Assembly: GCA_963557785.1 (NCBI GenBank)
Contig: CAUWBF010000003.1
Location: 1 to 64,000 of the forward strand
Direction of reading: 5' to 3'
From: Merdicola sp963557785
GTDB taxonomy: Bacteria; Bacillota; Clostridia; TANB77; CAG-508
Length of the DNA: 64,000 bases
The number at the start of each line of letters is the position of its first letter. The stretch's first letter is position 1. Below are positions 1 to 8,788 of this stretch, piece after piece. The notes under the pieces are model-generated. The model searched no databases, had not been told where the DNA came from, and worked only from the letters and a program-made list of their open reading frames with translations. The position numbers were made by a program, and so were the translations under genes.

Positions 1-1
1 A

Positions 2-616
2 ATAGAAGCCCTTAAGATATATAAAAAAGGATTAATTCAAAAATTAATTGATTTTAACAATTACACAGAAAGAAGTGTATCTGAATTTGGTACTATTATA
101 ACCGGTACAACACCATCTAAGTTAATCCCATCATATTGGAATAACGGCACTATAGTTTGGGTAACTCCCTCAGATATTACAGAAAGTAAAGATATTTATA
201 CTTCATATGATATGTTAACAGTGGATGGACTTAATGCTGGTAGGTTTATTCCTGCTGGAAGTGTTTTAGTAACTTGTATAGCGAGTATTGGAAAAAATGC
301 AATTTTGAAAACAAATGGTTCTTGTAATCAACAAATTAATGCTATAATTCCAAACGAAAATTTTAATGCTGACTACTTGTATTATTTATTTGAAATGAAA
401 AAAGATTACTTACAGTCTATTGCAGGTACATCTGCAACCTCTATTATTAATAAATCTTCTTTCGAAAAGTTAGTGTTTAAAGTTCCGAGCATAGAGCAAC
501 AAAATAAATCTTCAAAAATACTGAATTGTTTAGAGCTTAAAATTGAAAATGAGAAATTTAAATTAAAAAAGTTAAATTTACTAAAAAAATCACTATTGCA
601 GCAAATGTTTATTTAA
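2..616 (+). CDS. hsdS: Type I restriction enzyme specificity subunit HsdS, 3' half (runs off left edge)
   Basis: The frame is open from base 2, so the gene starts outside the window. The visible part starts in a conserved helix (KKGLIQKL) that joins the two target-recognition domains. It continues through a complete second domain with the typical YW...WVTPSDI block and ends in the C-terminal coiled coil (about residues 165-204). HsdS chooses the DNA sequence methylated and cut by the HsdR/HsdM complex. It is oddly oriented: it converges on hsdM instead of following it in the same operon. Only a 33-bp gap holding a shared terminator separates the two stops. Confidence 0.9.
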   Translation: MEALKIYKKGLIQKLIDFNNYTERSVSEFGTIITGTTPSKLIPSYWNNGTIVWVTPSDITESKDIYTSYDMLTVDGLNAGRFIPAGSVLVTCIASIGKNAILKTNGSCNQQINAIIPNENFNADYLYYLFEMKKDYLQSIAGTSATSIINKSSFEKLVFKVPSIEQQNKSSKILNCLELKIENEKFKLKKLNLLKKSLLQQMFI

Positions 617-646
617 AAAGGATTACACTTAAAAATGTAATCCTTT
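617..646. terminator. Bidirectional terminator between hsdS and hsdM
   Basis: Perfect 11-bp inverted repeat AAAGGATTACA / TGTAATCCTTT with an 8-nt loop. A/T tracts on both sides let it serve both converging genes. Confidence 0.8.
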
Positions 647-649
647 ACT

Positions 650-2224
650 TTATTTCAATTCTTTTAATCCTAGCTCTCTTAAATACTTATTAAGTTCCTC
701 TGTTACTTTTTTATCTTCTTCATCTATTTTTTCTAATTCCACTTGAACAGCATCTAAATCTATTTCTTCTTCCTCTTCAAAAGTATCTACATAGCGTGGT
801 ATATTTAAATTATAGTCATTTTCTTTTATTTCTTCCATAGTAGCTAAATGAGCATATTTTTCTACTTCTTTTCTTTCTTTATATGTATTTATAATTTTAT
901 CTACATCTTCATCTCTTAATCTATTTTGATTTTTTCCAGGTTCAAAATCTTTTGATGCATCAATAAATAATATATTATCACTTGTTCTACACTTTTTAAA
1001 TACTAATATACAAGTAGGAATGGAAGTTCCATAGAATATATTAGCCGGTAATCCTATTACTGCATCTAAATAATTTTTATCTTTTATTAAATATTCTCTG
1101 ATTGTCCCTTCACTTGCTCCTCTAAATAATACACCATGTGGTAATACTACTGCCATTGTTCCATTATCATCTAGTAGATAAATCATATGCTGAATAAATG
1201 CATAATCTGCTTTTGATTTTGGTGCCAATTTTCCATAATTGCTAAATCTCTCATCATTTAGAAACTTTTGGTCTGCTGACCATTGAGCTGAATATGGTGG
1301 ATTTGCAACAATCGCTTGAAATCTCATTTTCATATGTTCTTCACATGGATTTTCTAAAGTATCTCCATTATATATGTCAAATCTATTAAAAGGAACTCTA
1401 TGAAGTAGCATATTCATTCTGGCTAAGTTGTATGTTGTACTAACTTTTTCTTGTCCATAAAAAGCACTTACTTTTACATCTTTTTGTCTTGCTACTCTTA
1501 ATAATAATGAACCAGAGCCACAAGTTGGATCATATACATTCTTTAAGTCTTTAATTTCCATTGTTACTATTTTAGCAAGTATATTTGAAACTTGTTGTGG
1601 AGTATAGTATTCTCCTGCTTTTTTGCCCGCACTTGCTGCAAATTGTCCTATTAGGTATTCATATGCATCTCCTAAAACATCGATTTCTGTATCCTCAAAT
1701 GCAAAATCTATATCATTTATCTTTTGCATAATTGTTCCTATTAATTTACTTCTTTCTTTTTCTCCTCTACCTAATTTTGAAGAATTTAGGTCCATATCTT
1801 CAAACAAATTCTCAAAATCATGTTGACTAGCATTTCCAAATGTAGATTCTGAAAGTTTGCTAATTGCTTTGTTTAATATTGATATATCAAAATTCCCAGT
1901 TTCCACTAATTTTATCAAATTAGAAAATAAATACTCTGGCTCTATAACATATCCAACATCACTGTCTTTTGTTAAATCTTCAATTATAGCTTCTCTATAC
2001 TCTTCTTTTTTCCATGCTTGTTCATATGTTAGTTTATCTTTATTTAAAAGTTTTTCTTCTATGTAACTTACTAATCTTTCTGATAAAAATCTATAAAATA
2101 TTAATCCTAATATATAATTTTTAAATTCAGAAGCATCCATTGTTCCTCTTAAATCATTTGCCATACTCCATAATTTAGAGTGCAATTCTGATTGTTGCTT
2201 ATTTTGTTTTTCTGCTACATCCAT
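650..2224 (-). CDS. hsdM: Type I restriction-modification DNA methyltransferase HsdM
   Basis: The 524-residue protein has the N-terminal helical HsdM domain, the S-adenosylmethionine motif DPTCGSGS near residue 232 and the catalytic N6-adenine motif NPPY near residue 308. It modifies adenine in the recognition sequence as part of the M2S trimer and of the R2M2S nuclease. The acidic C-terminal tail (EEEEEIDLD) is usual for the family. It lies 14 bp downstream of hsdR in the same direction, so the two are probably co-transcribed. No hsdS follows in the same orientation; the only one seen is the convergent gene at the window edge. Confidence 0.95.
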   Translation of the reverse strand: MDVAEKQNKQQSELHSKLWSMANDLRGTMDASEFKNYILGLIFYRFLSERLVSYIEEKLLNKDKLTYEQAWKKEEYREAIIEDLTKDSDVGYVIEPEYLFSNLIKLVETGNFDISILNKAISKLSESTFGNASQHDFENLFEDMDLNSSKLGRGEKERSKLIGTIMQKINDIDFAFEDTEIDVLGDAYEYLIGQFAASAGKKAGEYYTPQQVSNILAKIVTMEIKDLKNVYDPTCGSGSLLLRVARQKDVKVSAFYGQEKVSTTYNLARMNMLLHRVPFNRFDIYNGDTLENPCEEHMKMRFQAIVANPPYSAQWSADQKFLNDERFSNYGKLAPKSKADYAFIQHMIYLLDDNGTMAVVLPHGVLFRGASEGTIREYLIKDKNYLDAVIGLPANIFYGTSIPTCILVFKKCRTSDNILFIDASKDFEPGKNQNRLRDEDVDKIINTYKERKEVEKYAHLATMEEIKENDYNLNIPRYVDTFEEEEEIDLDAVQVELEKIDEEDKKVTEELNKYLRELGLKELK

Positions 2225-2238
2225 TTTTCCTTCTCCTT

Positions 2239-4992
2239 CTATTTGAATTTATTTATTAAATTTACTATAAATTCTTTAATTGACTTTGTTATATTGACTT
2301 TTTCTATTAAAGGCTTATCTATTTTTTCTTTTATTTTCCCTGTATCTAAGATTCCAGAATATTCATATTCTCCTATAATATCATTTAATAGATTTACATC
2401 AATATCATATTTCTTAGCAATATCTTCAATTTCTTTTCTTCTATGTTCATCCATAAAATTATAATAATTTTCTTCAACCGAATCATTTTCATTAAGAGTT
2501 GGTATGATTTTATTTAAGAATTCTCTAATCAAATCAGATTTTAATCTTAAGTCTTTATTATCTGCATTTTCCAATTTATTTAAAATATCCTTAATATCTT
2601 TATCTGTCTGCTCTTTATCAGTTAAATCTATTGATTTCATTAAATTTAAAATATAGTCAACATTTATTTTATCTGTATACATTAATTCCAATTCAAAATC
2701 AATATCATTTAATATACTAACCTTATTTTGTATTTCTTTGCTTGTAGCTAAATCTAAATATTTGCTCTTATAATCTAAATATTCTTGATGTGATATAAAA
2801 ACTTCTTCTTCCTTAAATTTAAACTCTCTAAATATTCTAAGTTTTATTAAGATTTTAGTTAACTCTCTAAATATAACAATAAATTTTTTCTTTTCTTCTT
2901 CTGATTGTATTGTATCTACAAATTCCACTGTTGGAACAACTTCTTTTAATTCTTTTGCTACTTCAATAAATCTTTCTTTATAGTACTCATATGGTTTTAA
3001 TAGAACTTCATCTGGATCACTTGTATCAGAAAAAATCTTTATAGCATTATCTACAGCTTTTTTCGTTGTTCTAAAACTTACTATATTTCCTTGCGTTTTT
3101 GTTGCTTTTTCTACTCTATTTGTTCTTGAAAAAGCTTGTATTAAATCATGATATTTTAAAGCTTTATCTACATACAATGTATTTAACTTTTTACTATCAA
3201 ATCCAGTTAAAAACATATTTACTACAATTAAAATGTCTATTTCTGCATTTTTTACTCTTTTTGAAACATCTTTAAAATATCCATCGAATGTATTTACTGA
3301 ATAGTTAGTATCAAACATTTTATTATAATCATTTATAATTCTCTCTAAACTTTGACATGAAAGTTCATCTTTACCTTCATAATCTTCATTTGGTCCATAT
3401 GTAAATATTGCTGCTATTTTTAAATCCGTTTTTTTAGTTTTAAAACAATCATAATATTTTACTAATTGTGGTATACTAGCAGTTGCGAATATGGCGGTAT
3501 ATGTCATATCATTAGTTTTTAACGAATGCATTGTAAGTATTCCTTCAGTAATGTTATTTATTCTTTCATCAGCCATATAAGCTTCCTCAGTATTTATTCC
3601 TTCAACTTCAACATAATCTATATTATCTAAATTAGCATCTATTGTTTTATAATAATCAACTGAAAATCCTAATACATTTCCATCATTTATTGCATCTTTT
3701 AATAAATATTTGTGTAAACATTTTTCAAATATATCTGCTGTTGTTCTCCCATCTTGACTTTTATTTTCCGGAAATCTTGGTGTACCTGTAAATCCAAAAT
3801 ATTGAGCTCTATTAAAATGCATTTTTATAGCTTTATGCATATCACCAAATTGGCTTCTATGACATTCATCTATAATAAACACAACCTTTTCATCTTTGTA
3901 TTTTCCCATTAATTTCGAATATCTTGGGCTATTTATAGCATTAGACATTTTTTGAATCGTAGTTATAATTAATGGCTTTGTTGAATCTTGTATATTTTTA
4001 ACTAATTTATATGTACTATTTGTAAAGTCTACTGAGCCTGGTTCAAATTTATTGAATTCATCAAATGTCTGCGTATCTAAATCTTTTCTATCTACTAAGA
4101 AAAAGACTTGTTTAATATCTGGTTCATTTGCTAAAATTTGACTTGCTTTAAATGATGTTAATGTTTTTCCTGAACCTGTGGTATGCCATATATATCCATT
4201 ATTATTTGTTTCTAAAGCTTGTTTTACTAGTGCCTCCACAGCATATACTTGATATGGTCTCATTACCATTAATTGTTTATCTGTTTCATTAATAACCATA
4301 TATCTAGCAATCATTTTAGACACAAAACATTTCTCTAAGAAATACATTGAAAATTCACTTAGATTGCTAATTCGGTTGTTTTCTTCATCTGTCCAAAAAA
4401 ATGTATATCCAAAGTTTATTTCTCCATCTGTATTTGCAAAGTATTTTGTATTTACCCCATTACTTACAACATATATTTGAATAAATTTATATAATTCTTT
4501 ATATGAGGTTCTTCTATATCTTTCAATTTGATTTACAGCTTCTTTTAATGTTTTTCCTCTCGCTTTTAATTCTATTTGAATTAGTGGTAATCCATTAATA
4601 AAAAGAGTTACATCGTATCTAGTCTCTTTTTCTCCTGTAATACTAGTTATTTGATTTGAAACTTGGTATATATTTTTGCACCATTGCCTAGTATTAAATA
4701 ATTCTATATATATTTTCTCTCCATTATCTCTTTCTAGACATTGCTTTTCTCTTAAGATTTTGCTACTAGCAAAAGCACCTTTTCCTGTAATCATTGTATA
4801 TAGTCTATCAAATTCTCTATCTGATAGTTCTTTTCCTTTTAATTCATCTATATTATGCTTATTTACTTGTTTTCTAAAATTTTCTTTTACATCATCTAGT
4901 TTTTTTAGATTAATCCTAGTATAACCTAATAATTCTAAATGTTTTATCAATTTTTCTTCAAGCATTGCTTCGCTTTCATATTCTTTAGACAT
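2239..4992 (-). CDS. hsdR: Type I restriction endonuclease HsdR
   Basis: The 917-residue protein has the N-terminal HSDR nuclease domain (ETRYDVTLFINGLPLIQIELK, with the D...E-x-K catalytic pattern). It then has an SF2 translocase with Walker A TTGSGKT (about residue 268), DECH box (about 374) and motif VI-like QAFSRTNR. HsdR uses ATP to pull DNA and cuts far from the site. The ATG is preceded by GGGGG about 8 nt upstream. The first 46 bp overlap the 3' end of an upstream short reading frame, suggesting the hsd operon was joined to older sequence. Confidence 0.95.
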   Translation of the reverse strand: MSKEYESEAMLEEKLIKHLELLGYTRINLKKLDDVKENFRKQVNKHNIDELKGKELSDREFDRLYTMITGKGAFASSKILREKQCLERDNGEKIYIELFNTRQWCKNIYQVSNQITSITGEKETRYDVTLFINGLPLIQIELKARGKTLKEAVNQIERYRRTSYKELYKFIQIYVVSNGVNTKYFANTDGEINFGYTFFWTDEENNRISNLSEFSMYFLEKCFVSKMIARYMVINETDKQLMVMRPYQVYAVEALVKQALETNNNGYIWHTTGSGKTLTSFKASQILANEPDIKQVFFLVDRKDLDTQTFDEFNKFEPGSVDFTNSTYKLVKNIQDSTKPLIITTIQKMSNAINSPRYSKLMGKYKDEKVVFIIDECHRSQFGDMHKAIKMHFNRAQYFGFTGTPRFPENKSQDGRTTADIFEKCLHKYLLKDAINDGNVLGFSVDYYKTIDANLDNIDYVEVEGINTEEAYMADERINNITEGILTMHSLKTNDMTYTAIFATASIPQLVKYYDCFKTKKTDLKIAAIFTYGPNEDYEGKDELSCQSLERIINDYNKMFDTNYSVNTFDGYFKDVSKRVKNAEIDILIVVNMFLTGFDSKKLNTLYVDKALKYHDLIQAFSRTNRVEKATKTQGNIVSFRTTKKAVDNAIKIFSDTSDPDEVLLKPYEYYKERFIEVAKELKEVVPTVEFVDTIQSEEEKKKFIVIFRELTKILIKLRIFREFKFKEEEVFISHQEYLDYKSKYLDLATSKEIQNKVSILNDIDFELELMYTDKINVDYILNLMKSIDLTDKEQTDKDIKDILNKLENADNKDLRLKSDLIREFLNKIIPTLNENDSVEENYYNFMDEHRRKEIEDIAKKYDIDVNLLNDIIGEYEYSGILDTGKIKEKIDKPLIEKVNITKSIKEFIVNLINKFK

Positions 4993-5294
4993 ATATTAGC
5001 CCCCAAACTTATATACTTTCTCAATGTATTTATATCATCTCTTACTATCTCCATAACTTCTTTGGTCATATCTATTGGATATCGTGCATTATTTTTATTA
5101 TAAAATTCTTTAGATACTATTTTTGCCAACACCTCATTTCCAGCTCTGTCTACTAACACTTTATCTACAATATTATCTTTATCAATATTTTTTGCTAATA
5201 TATAGTCATAAGTTTTATCTCTATCATAATCACAATATTTTACTGATACAATACAATAACTGTCCTTATTAATATCTTTTTTCTTTATCTTTTT
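4947..5294 (-). pseudogene. Start-less reading frame overlapping hsdR, probable gene remnant
   Basis: An open frame runs from just after the TAA at 5295-5297 to a stop inside hsdR. There is no ATG. The first usable start is a GTG at 5157-5159, yet protein-like sequence continues upstream of it (DSYCIVSVKYCDYDRDKTYD). The middle reads as a small beta-rich domain (VLVDRAGNEVLAKIVSKEFY). The last 15 or so residues are merely hsdR read in another frame. I do not recognise the family. The lack of a start and the overlap suggest a 5'-truncated gene; an alternative is initiation at ATA or ATT directly after the preceding stop. Confidence 0.4.
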
Positions 5295-5720
5295 TTATTT
5301 AATTGTTGGCATAATTTCATTTAAATATATTAGTATTTGTTCTATTTCTTGCCTACCTATACATAGATTATAGAAATCAGCTGATAATGCTCCATTTTGA
5401 AATAAATTAATTCTAATATCTATAGTTTCTTCTTCATAAATTTGTTTAGCTGGACGTAATATAAATTCTAAGTCTGGCTCAATAAAATCTATATATTCAT
5501 CTTCTTTTATTTTTCCTTTTAATAATTTATCAAATTCTTTTATTAAATATTCTATATCTGCCTCAATTAATATTTCACTATTAATTGTTTTATATTTGAA
5601 ATATTCATTTTCAATTTTTAAAGATACTTCACACCATCTATCTATAGGATCTGTTTCTTTTTTATTAGTTCTATTAATATTTAATTCAAAATCAGTATAA
5701 TTATCTATTTTTAAATGCAT
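5295..5720 (-). CDS. Immunity-like protein resembling the WapI family
   Basis: A 141-residue soluble protein with no signal peptide. The pattern RWCEVSLKIENEYFKYKT, an acidic helix (IEYLIKEFDKLLKG), then IDFIEPDLEFIL and a C-terminal helix resembles WapI-type immunity proteins that neutralise contact-dependent toxins. This comes from recalled family pattern only. It sits among other short genes and no toxin gene is visible, so it may be an orphan. Its TAA is followed in the same frame by the start-less frame downstream. Confidence 0.45.
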   Translation of the reverse strand: MHLKIDNYTDFELNINRTNKKETDPIDRWCEVSLKIENEYFKYKTINSEILIEADIEYLIKEFDKLLKGKIKEDEYIDFIEPDLEFILRPAKQIYEEETIDIRINLFQNGALSADFYNLCIGRQEIEQILIYLNEIMPTIK

Positions 5721-5739
5721 TTTATTTTTTCCGTTTCAT

Positions 5740-5973
5740 TTATATTATTTTTACGACTTTTTTAAAAATTTTATCTGACAATTCATCAGGATCAATATTC
5801 ATGTTCATTAATTTTTCATTGTTATATATATAATTATTTCTAATGTATAAGCAAAATCCCCAATGGTGCATTAAGCTATTCTGAGTTATAAATAAAAATA
5901 TTTTTTGAAAAATATTTATTTCCTTATTTACTTTATTTGATATTTCTTCAATATATTCATCTAGATTATTCAT
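5740..5973 (-). CDS. Small hypothetical protein, possibly DUF6794-like
   Basis: A 77-residue protein with a clear ribosome site (AAAGGA, 9 nt before the ATG). The core HHWGFCLYIRNNYIY followed by a C-terminal helix with DPDELSDKIFKKV looks like the short DUF6794-type domain found beside immunity genes. That assignment is weak. It is 19 bp upstream of the WapI-like gene and probably shares its transcript. Confidence 0.5.
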   Translation of the reverse strand: MNNLDEYIEEISNKVNKEINIFQKIFLFITQNSLMHHWGFCLYIRNNYIYNNEKLMNMNIDPDELSDKIFKKVVKII

Positions 5974-5996
5974 ATTTATTATTCCTTTATGAAATC

Positions 5997-6551
5997 CTAT
6001 TTACAAATAGTTAATATTCCTACAATTAAACTTGCGACTCCTACTAAAAATCCTAATACTGTGAAAAATATATTAAAAACAACTAATCTTTCTATTTTTT
6101 TACCTTGTCTTAAGTTTATTATTTCTTGACATATCTTTTCAACTTTTAATGTTGAATTATTTTTTATATTTTCTAGAAAAATCCTATTAGTTTCTTCTGG
6201 AAATAGTTTATTTCCTTCATATAATTTTTCAATGTCTTTTTCCATATTATCTATATGTCCATTTATATTATTTTTTGTTTTTTCTTCATATTTTTCTAAG
6301 TCCTTTAAAGATATTTTTCTATTATACTTTATTGGTAGAGTTGTAAATAATTCTTGTAATTCAAGTATTGATTGATTTATAATTTGTTCAATCAGATTAT
6401 ACATTTCTTTAGTTCCTAATCCACCATTTGAAAGGCCCTTATCTTGTAATTCTTCATATTTTCTTTTAAGTTGTAATTTCCATTGTACATATACATTTCT
6501 AAATATATCATTATATTTATCTTCAAAATCTTTTTTAAAGTTCTTTTGCAT
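5997..6551 (-). CDS. Coiled-coil protein with C-terminal membrane anchor, unknown function
   Basis: A 184-residue protein. Residues 1-150 are strongly charged and helical (LKRKYEELQDKG, IDNMEKDIEKLYEGNK). Residues about 158-182 form one long hydrophobic segment (VVFNIFFTVLGFLVGVASLI). This suggests a cytoplasmic domain anchored in the membrane by its C-terminus. I do not recognise the family. It heads the set of short accessory genes and lies beside the tRNA-like sequence. Confidence 0.6.
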   Translation of the reverse strand: MQKNFKKDFEDKYNDIFRNVYVQWKLQLKRKYEELQDKGLSNGGLGTKEMYNLIEQIINQSILELQELFTTLPIKYNRKISLKDLEKYEEKTKNNINGHIDNMEKDIEKLYEGNKLFPEETNRIFLENIKNNSTLKVEKICQEIINLRQGKKIERLVVFNIFFTVLGFLVGVASLIVGILTICK

Positions 6552-6899
6552 ATTGTTCTACTATTCATTTTTCACAATTATACCATAATCTGTGCATTAT
6601 TTGAATACATTTTTTCAAAACTGCTTATATATTTTGAAAGAGTCATTTACCAAAAAATTCATAATTCATTTTACTTTATTTCAAATTTATTTTAATATTG
6701 TTTATCTCTGTTTACACCTGTCTTTTCTCGCCCTAATTGTGACCAAAGTGTGACAATTTTGCCCAAAAATGCAAGAAAAAAGCACCTGCTAAAATCTAGC
6801 AAATACTTCATTTTATTGTGGTTGCGGGGGTAAGACTCGAATCCCCCAAGGGGACTTCCTCGCTTCGCTCACAGCGCACCTTCTAATTATGAGATTTCT
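6552..6899. other. Gene-free boundary region with tRNA-3'-end-like sequence
   Basis: About 350 bp without an intact gene. The right part is conspicuously G+C-rich for this genome. On the minus strand it contains the heptamer CTCATAA (as in a Met-tRNA anticodon loop), then TTCGAGTC (T-loop-like) and CCCCCGCAACCA ending at 6819. A small hairpin (6787-6801) and T run follow, like a tRNA terminator. The arms do not fold into a proper cloverleaf, so I do not call a functional tRNA. It may be a tRNA relic or integration scar at the edge of the restriction island. Confidence 0.35.
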
Positions 6900-7342
6900 C
6901 TATCTCCTAAACTTCTCAGAAATTATCATATCCATCCAAGCAAAACTTTTACCCCTAATAAATCCATTACGCTCATAAAAACCTATAGCCTCGTCAGCTA
7001 AGCAATTTACATTCTCGAATCCTTTTTCCTTTAACTCCTCAATAATTGTATTTAATAATTTTCTACCAATTCCATGTTTTCTATACTGTGCATCAATATA
7101 AACATTCTCAATTTCTGCTTTTCCTAATGATTTATTTAAATTCACAATAGAAAATCCAACAATCTTTTCTTCCTCTTCTACCACATAAAACAATATATCC
7201 TCTTTACTATACAATTATTTAATGTTTCTTCTGGTCAAAATAGTACAACTTCATCTGATGTTTTAAACTCAGATACTGTATTTCCAATTTCCCATATTTT
7301 CTTTACATCTTCTCTTTTAGCTTTTCTAATATTAATTTCCAT
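6900..7342 (-). pseudogene. GNAT N-acetyltransferase, disrupted by a stop and a frameshift
   Basis: Translation from the ATG at 7340-7342 gives a normal GNAT N-terminus (MEINIRKAKREDVKKIWEIG). It is broken by TGA at 7235-7237, where Trp (TGG) is expected in the FWPEETL-type context. A one-base deletion near 7213 then moves the rest into another frame. That frame continues as a good acetyltransferase core with acetyl-CoA motif QYRKHGIGRKLL and ends at 6900. The downstream piece could start only at a TTG with no fitting ribosome site. Two independent lesions make a pseudogene the best reading. Confidence 0.75.
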
Positions 7343-7423
7343 AGATTATTTAAGTCTCCTTTTTTACTATATTATTACCAGTATCTCCAATCATATTAAT
7401 TTTATTAGTTAATTTTCCTAAAA

Positions 7424-7954
7424 TCACCTCCAAATCTCTCCATTTATATGACTAATTAATGCCATAACAAAAGCATTTCTAGTTAAATCAATTCTTGATA
7501 TTACATCTTTTGTAAGAAAGCTTATTCCACCTTTTCCTTTTGCTAGTTCATGACCATTAAAAACCTTGTCCATTACTTTTCCTAGCTCTGTTTTTTTAAT
7601 TTCTTCAACATATTTTTCTGGAATTTCGAATCCTTGGCTTGTTCCTACAGTTTGAAATCCTTCTTTGTCCTCCACTACTGCTGCATTTATATCAATCCAA
7701 TTTCCTAATAAATCTGTAATTCCTGCTTCGCTTGCAACATAAAAATCTGCTTCAATATTATTTTCTTTAGCATACTTCTTCAAATTCTTTACTCTATTTT
7801 TTGCTCCTAAGAAAATCTCTTCATTTACTGGTTGATCTCCAACATCTGAACTTACTGATACTCCTTCAACTTCAACATTATCAAAATATTTTTCAAAAGC
7901 TTGTCTTGCTCCTTCTATTTTTCCTGGATTTTTTGTTCCCATTAATACTTTCAT
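7424..7954 (-). CDS. yjjX: Inosine/xanthosine triphosphatase (DUF84/YjjX family)
   Basis: The 176-residue protein matches the DUF84 family length. It starts MKVLMGTKNPGKIEGARQAF, the nucleotide-binding SxNPxK-like loop, and has EAGI and GKGGISFLTK blocks. The family hydrolyses non-canonical purine triphosphates (ITP, XTP) and so cleans the nucleotide pool. AAGGGG sits 8 nt before the ATG. It is a single-gene unit. Confidence 0.85.
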   Translation of the reverse strand: MKVLMGTKNPGKIEGARQAFEKYFDNVEVEGVSVSSDVGDQPVNEEIFLGAKNRVKNLKKYAKENNIEADFYVASEAGITDLLGNWIDINAAVVEDKEGFQTVGTSQGFEIPEKYVEEIKKTELGKVMDKVFNGHELAKGKGGISFLTKDVISRIDLTRNAFVMALISHINGEIWR

Positions 7955-8068
7955 TTTTATACCCCTTAAACTATATATTTCGGCTTAAGTATATCATATT
8001 TAATATAAATTATAAATACGCTTGCAAAGTTTGTAATATTTAACTAAAATATTAGAAGGAGGTAGCTT

Positions 8069-8719
8069 ATGTTAGGTAACCCAGTTAATTATGATAAAAA
8101 ATATGGAAATGGAAAATTTCCTTTATTTGATGCAAAATTAGATATGGAATTAAGGCGATACTTATCCCTTATTCCAGGAAAAAATGTTTTAGACTTAGGA
8201 ATAGGTCAAGGTCAAAATTCTATACCTCTTTCTAATTTAAATTACAATGTAACAGGTGTCGATTTTTCAAATAAATGCTTAGAAATTTGTAAGGAAAAGT
8301 GTCCTGCTTTAAATCTTATAAAAAGTGATGTTAGAAGTTTTGAAATAGAAAAAAATAAATATGATTTAATACTTTCTAGATATGTTCTACATTTTTTACA
8401 TAAAGATGATAGTTATAAAATTCTTCATTCTATAAAAGACAATGTAAAGAAAGGTGGATTAGTATATATCACTTTATTTTCTACTGAGGATCCTAAATTT
8501 GTTGATAAAACTCAAAATGAAAATATAGAAATATTAGATAATAATATTTTCCATAATAAGCTTACTGATACTTATATCAGTTTCTTTAGTAAAGAAGAAC
8601 TATTAAATATTTTTGAAGGTTTTAAAACACTTTATATTTCTCAAGAATATTCTTTAGAATTACTTCGTGATGATCCTTGTTATCATGGTGTTATAAAGTA
8701 TATTGGTCAAAAAATTTAA
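8069..8719 (+). CDS. SAM-dependent class I methyltransferase (TehB-like)
   Basis: A 216-residue single-domain Rossmann methyltransferase. Motif I is VLDLGIGQGQNS (about residues 40-51), followed by the acidic end of beta-2 (VTGVDFS) and post-motif ILSRYVLHFL. The architecture matches TehB/methyltransferase-domain-25 proteins; the substrate cannot be read from sequence. A near-perfect AAGGAGGT lies 6-7 nt before ATG. It is monocistronic and transcribed away from yjjX. Confidence 0.85.
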   Translation: MLGNPVNYDKKYGNGKFPLFDAKLDMELRRYLSLIPGKNVLDLGIGQGQNSIPLSNLNYNVTGVDFSNKCLEICKEKCPALNLIKSDVRSFEIEKNKYDLILSRYVLHFLHKDDSYKILHSIKDNVKKGGLVYITLFSTEDPKFVDKTQNENIEILDNNIFHNKLTDTYISFFSKEELLNIFEGFKTLYISQEYSLELLRDDPCYHGVIKYIGQKI

Positions 8720-8737
8720 ATATTTAATAAATAGCAA

Positions 8738-8764
8738 AAATCGAAGGGAATTTCCCTTCGATTT
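8738..8764. terminator. Bidirectional terminator
   Basis: 12-bp stem AAATCGAAGGGA / TCCCTTCGATTT with a short loop, between the convergent methyltransferase and DUF3006 genes. Confidence 0.85.
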
Positions 8765-8788
8765 GCTTTATTACCTTTTTTTCTAACT

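Noticed and set aside
6819..6895. A functional tRNA gene on the minus strand
   Set aside because: T-loop and CCA-like end are present, but neither the acceptor nor the T stem pairs correctly and no 5' half exists before the acetyltransferase stop.
7235..7237. In-frame TGA in the acetyltransferase as selenocysteine or as UGA-Trp recoding
   Set aside because: The family has Trp, not Cys, here, a frameshift follows 25 bp later, and normal genes in the window use TGG for Trp and TGA only as stop.
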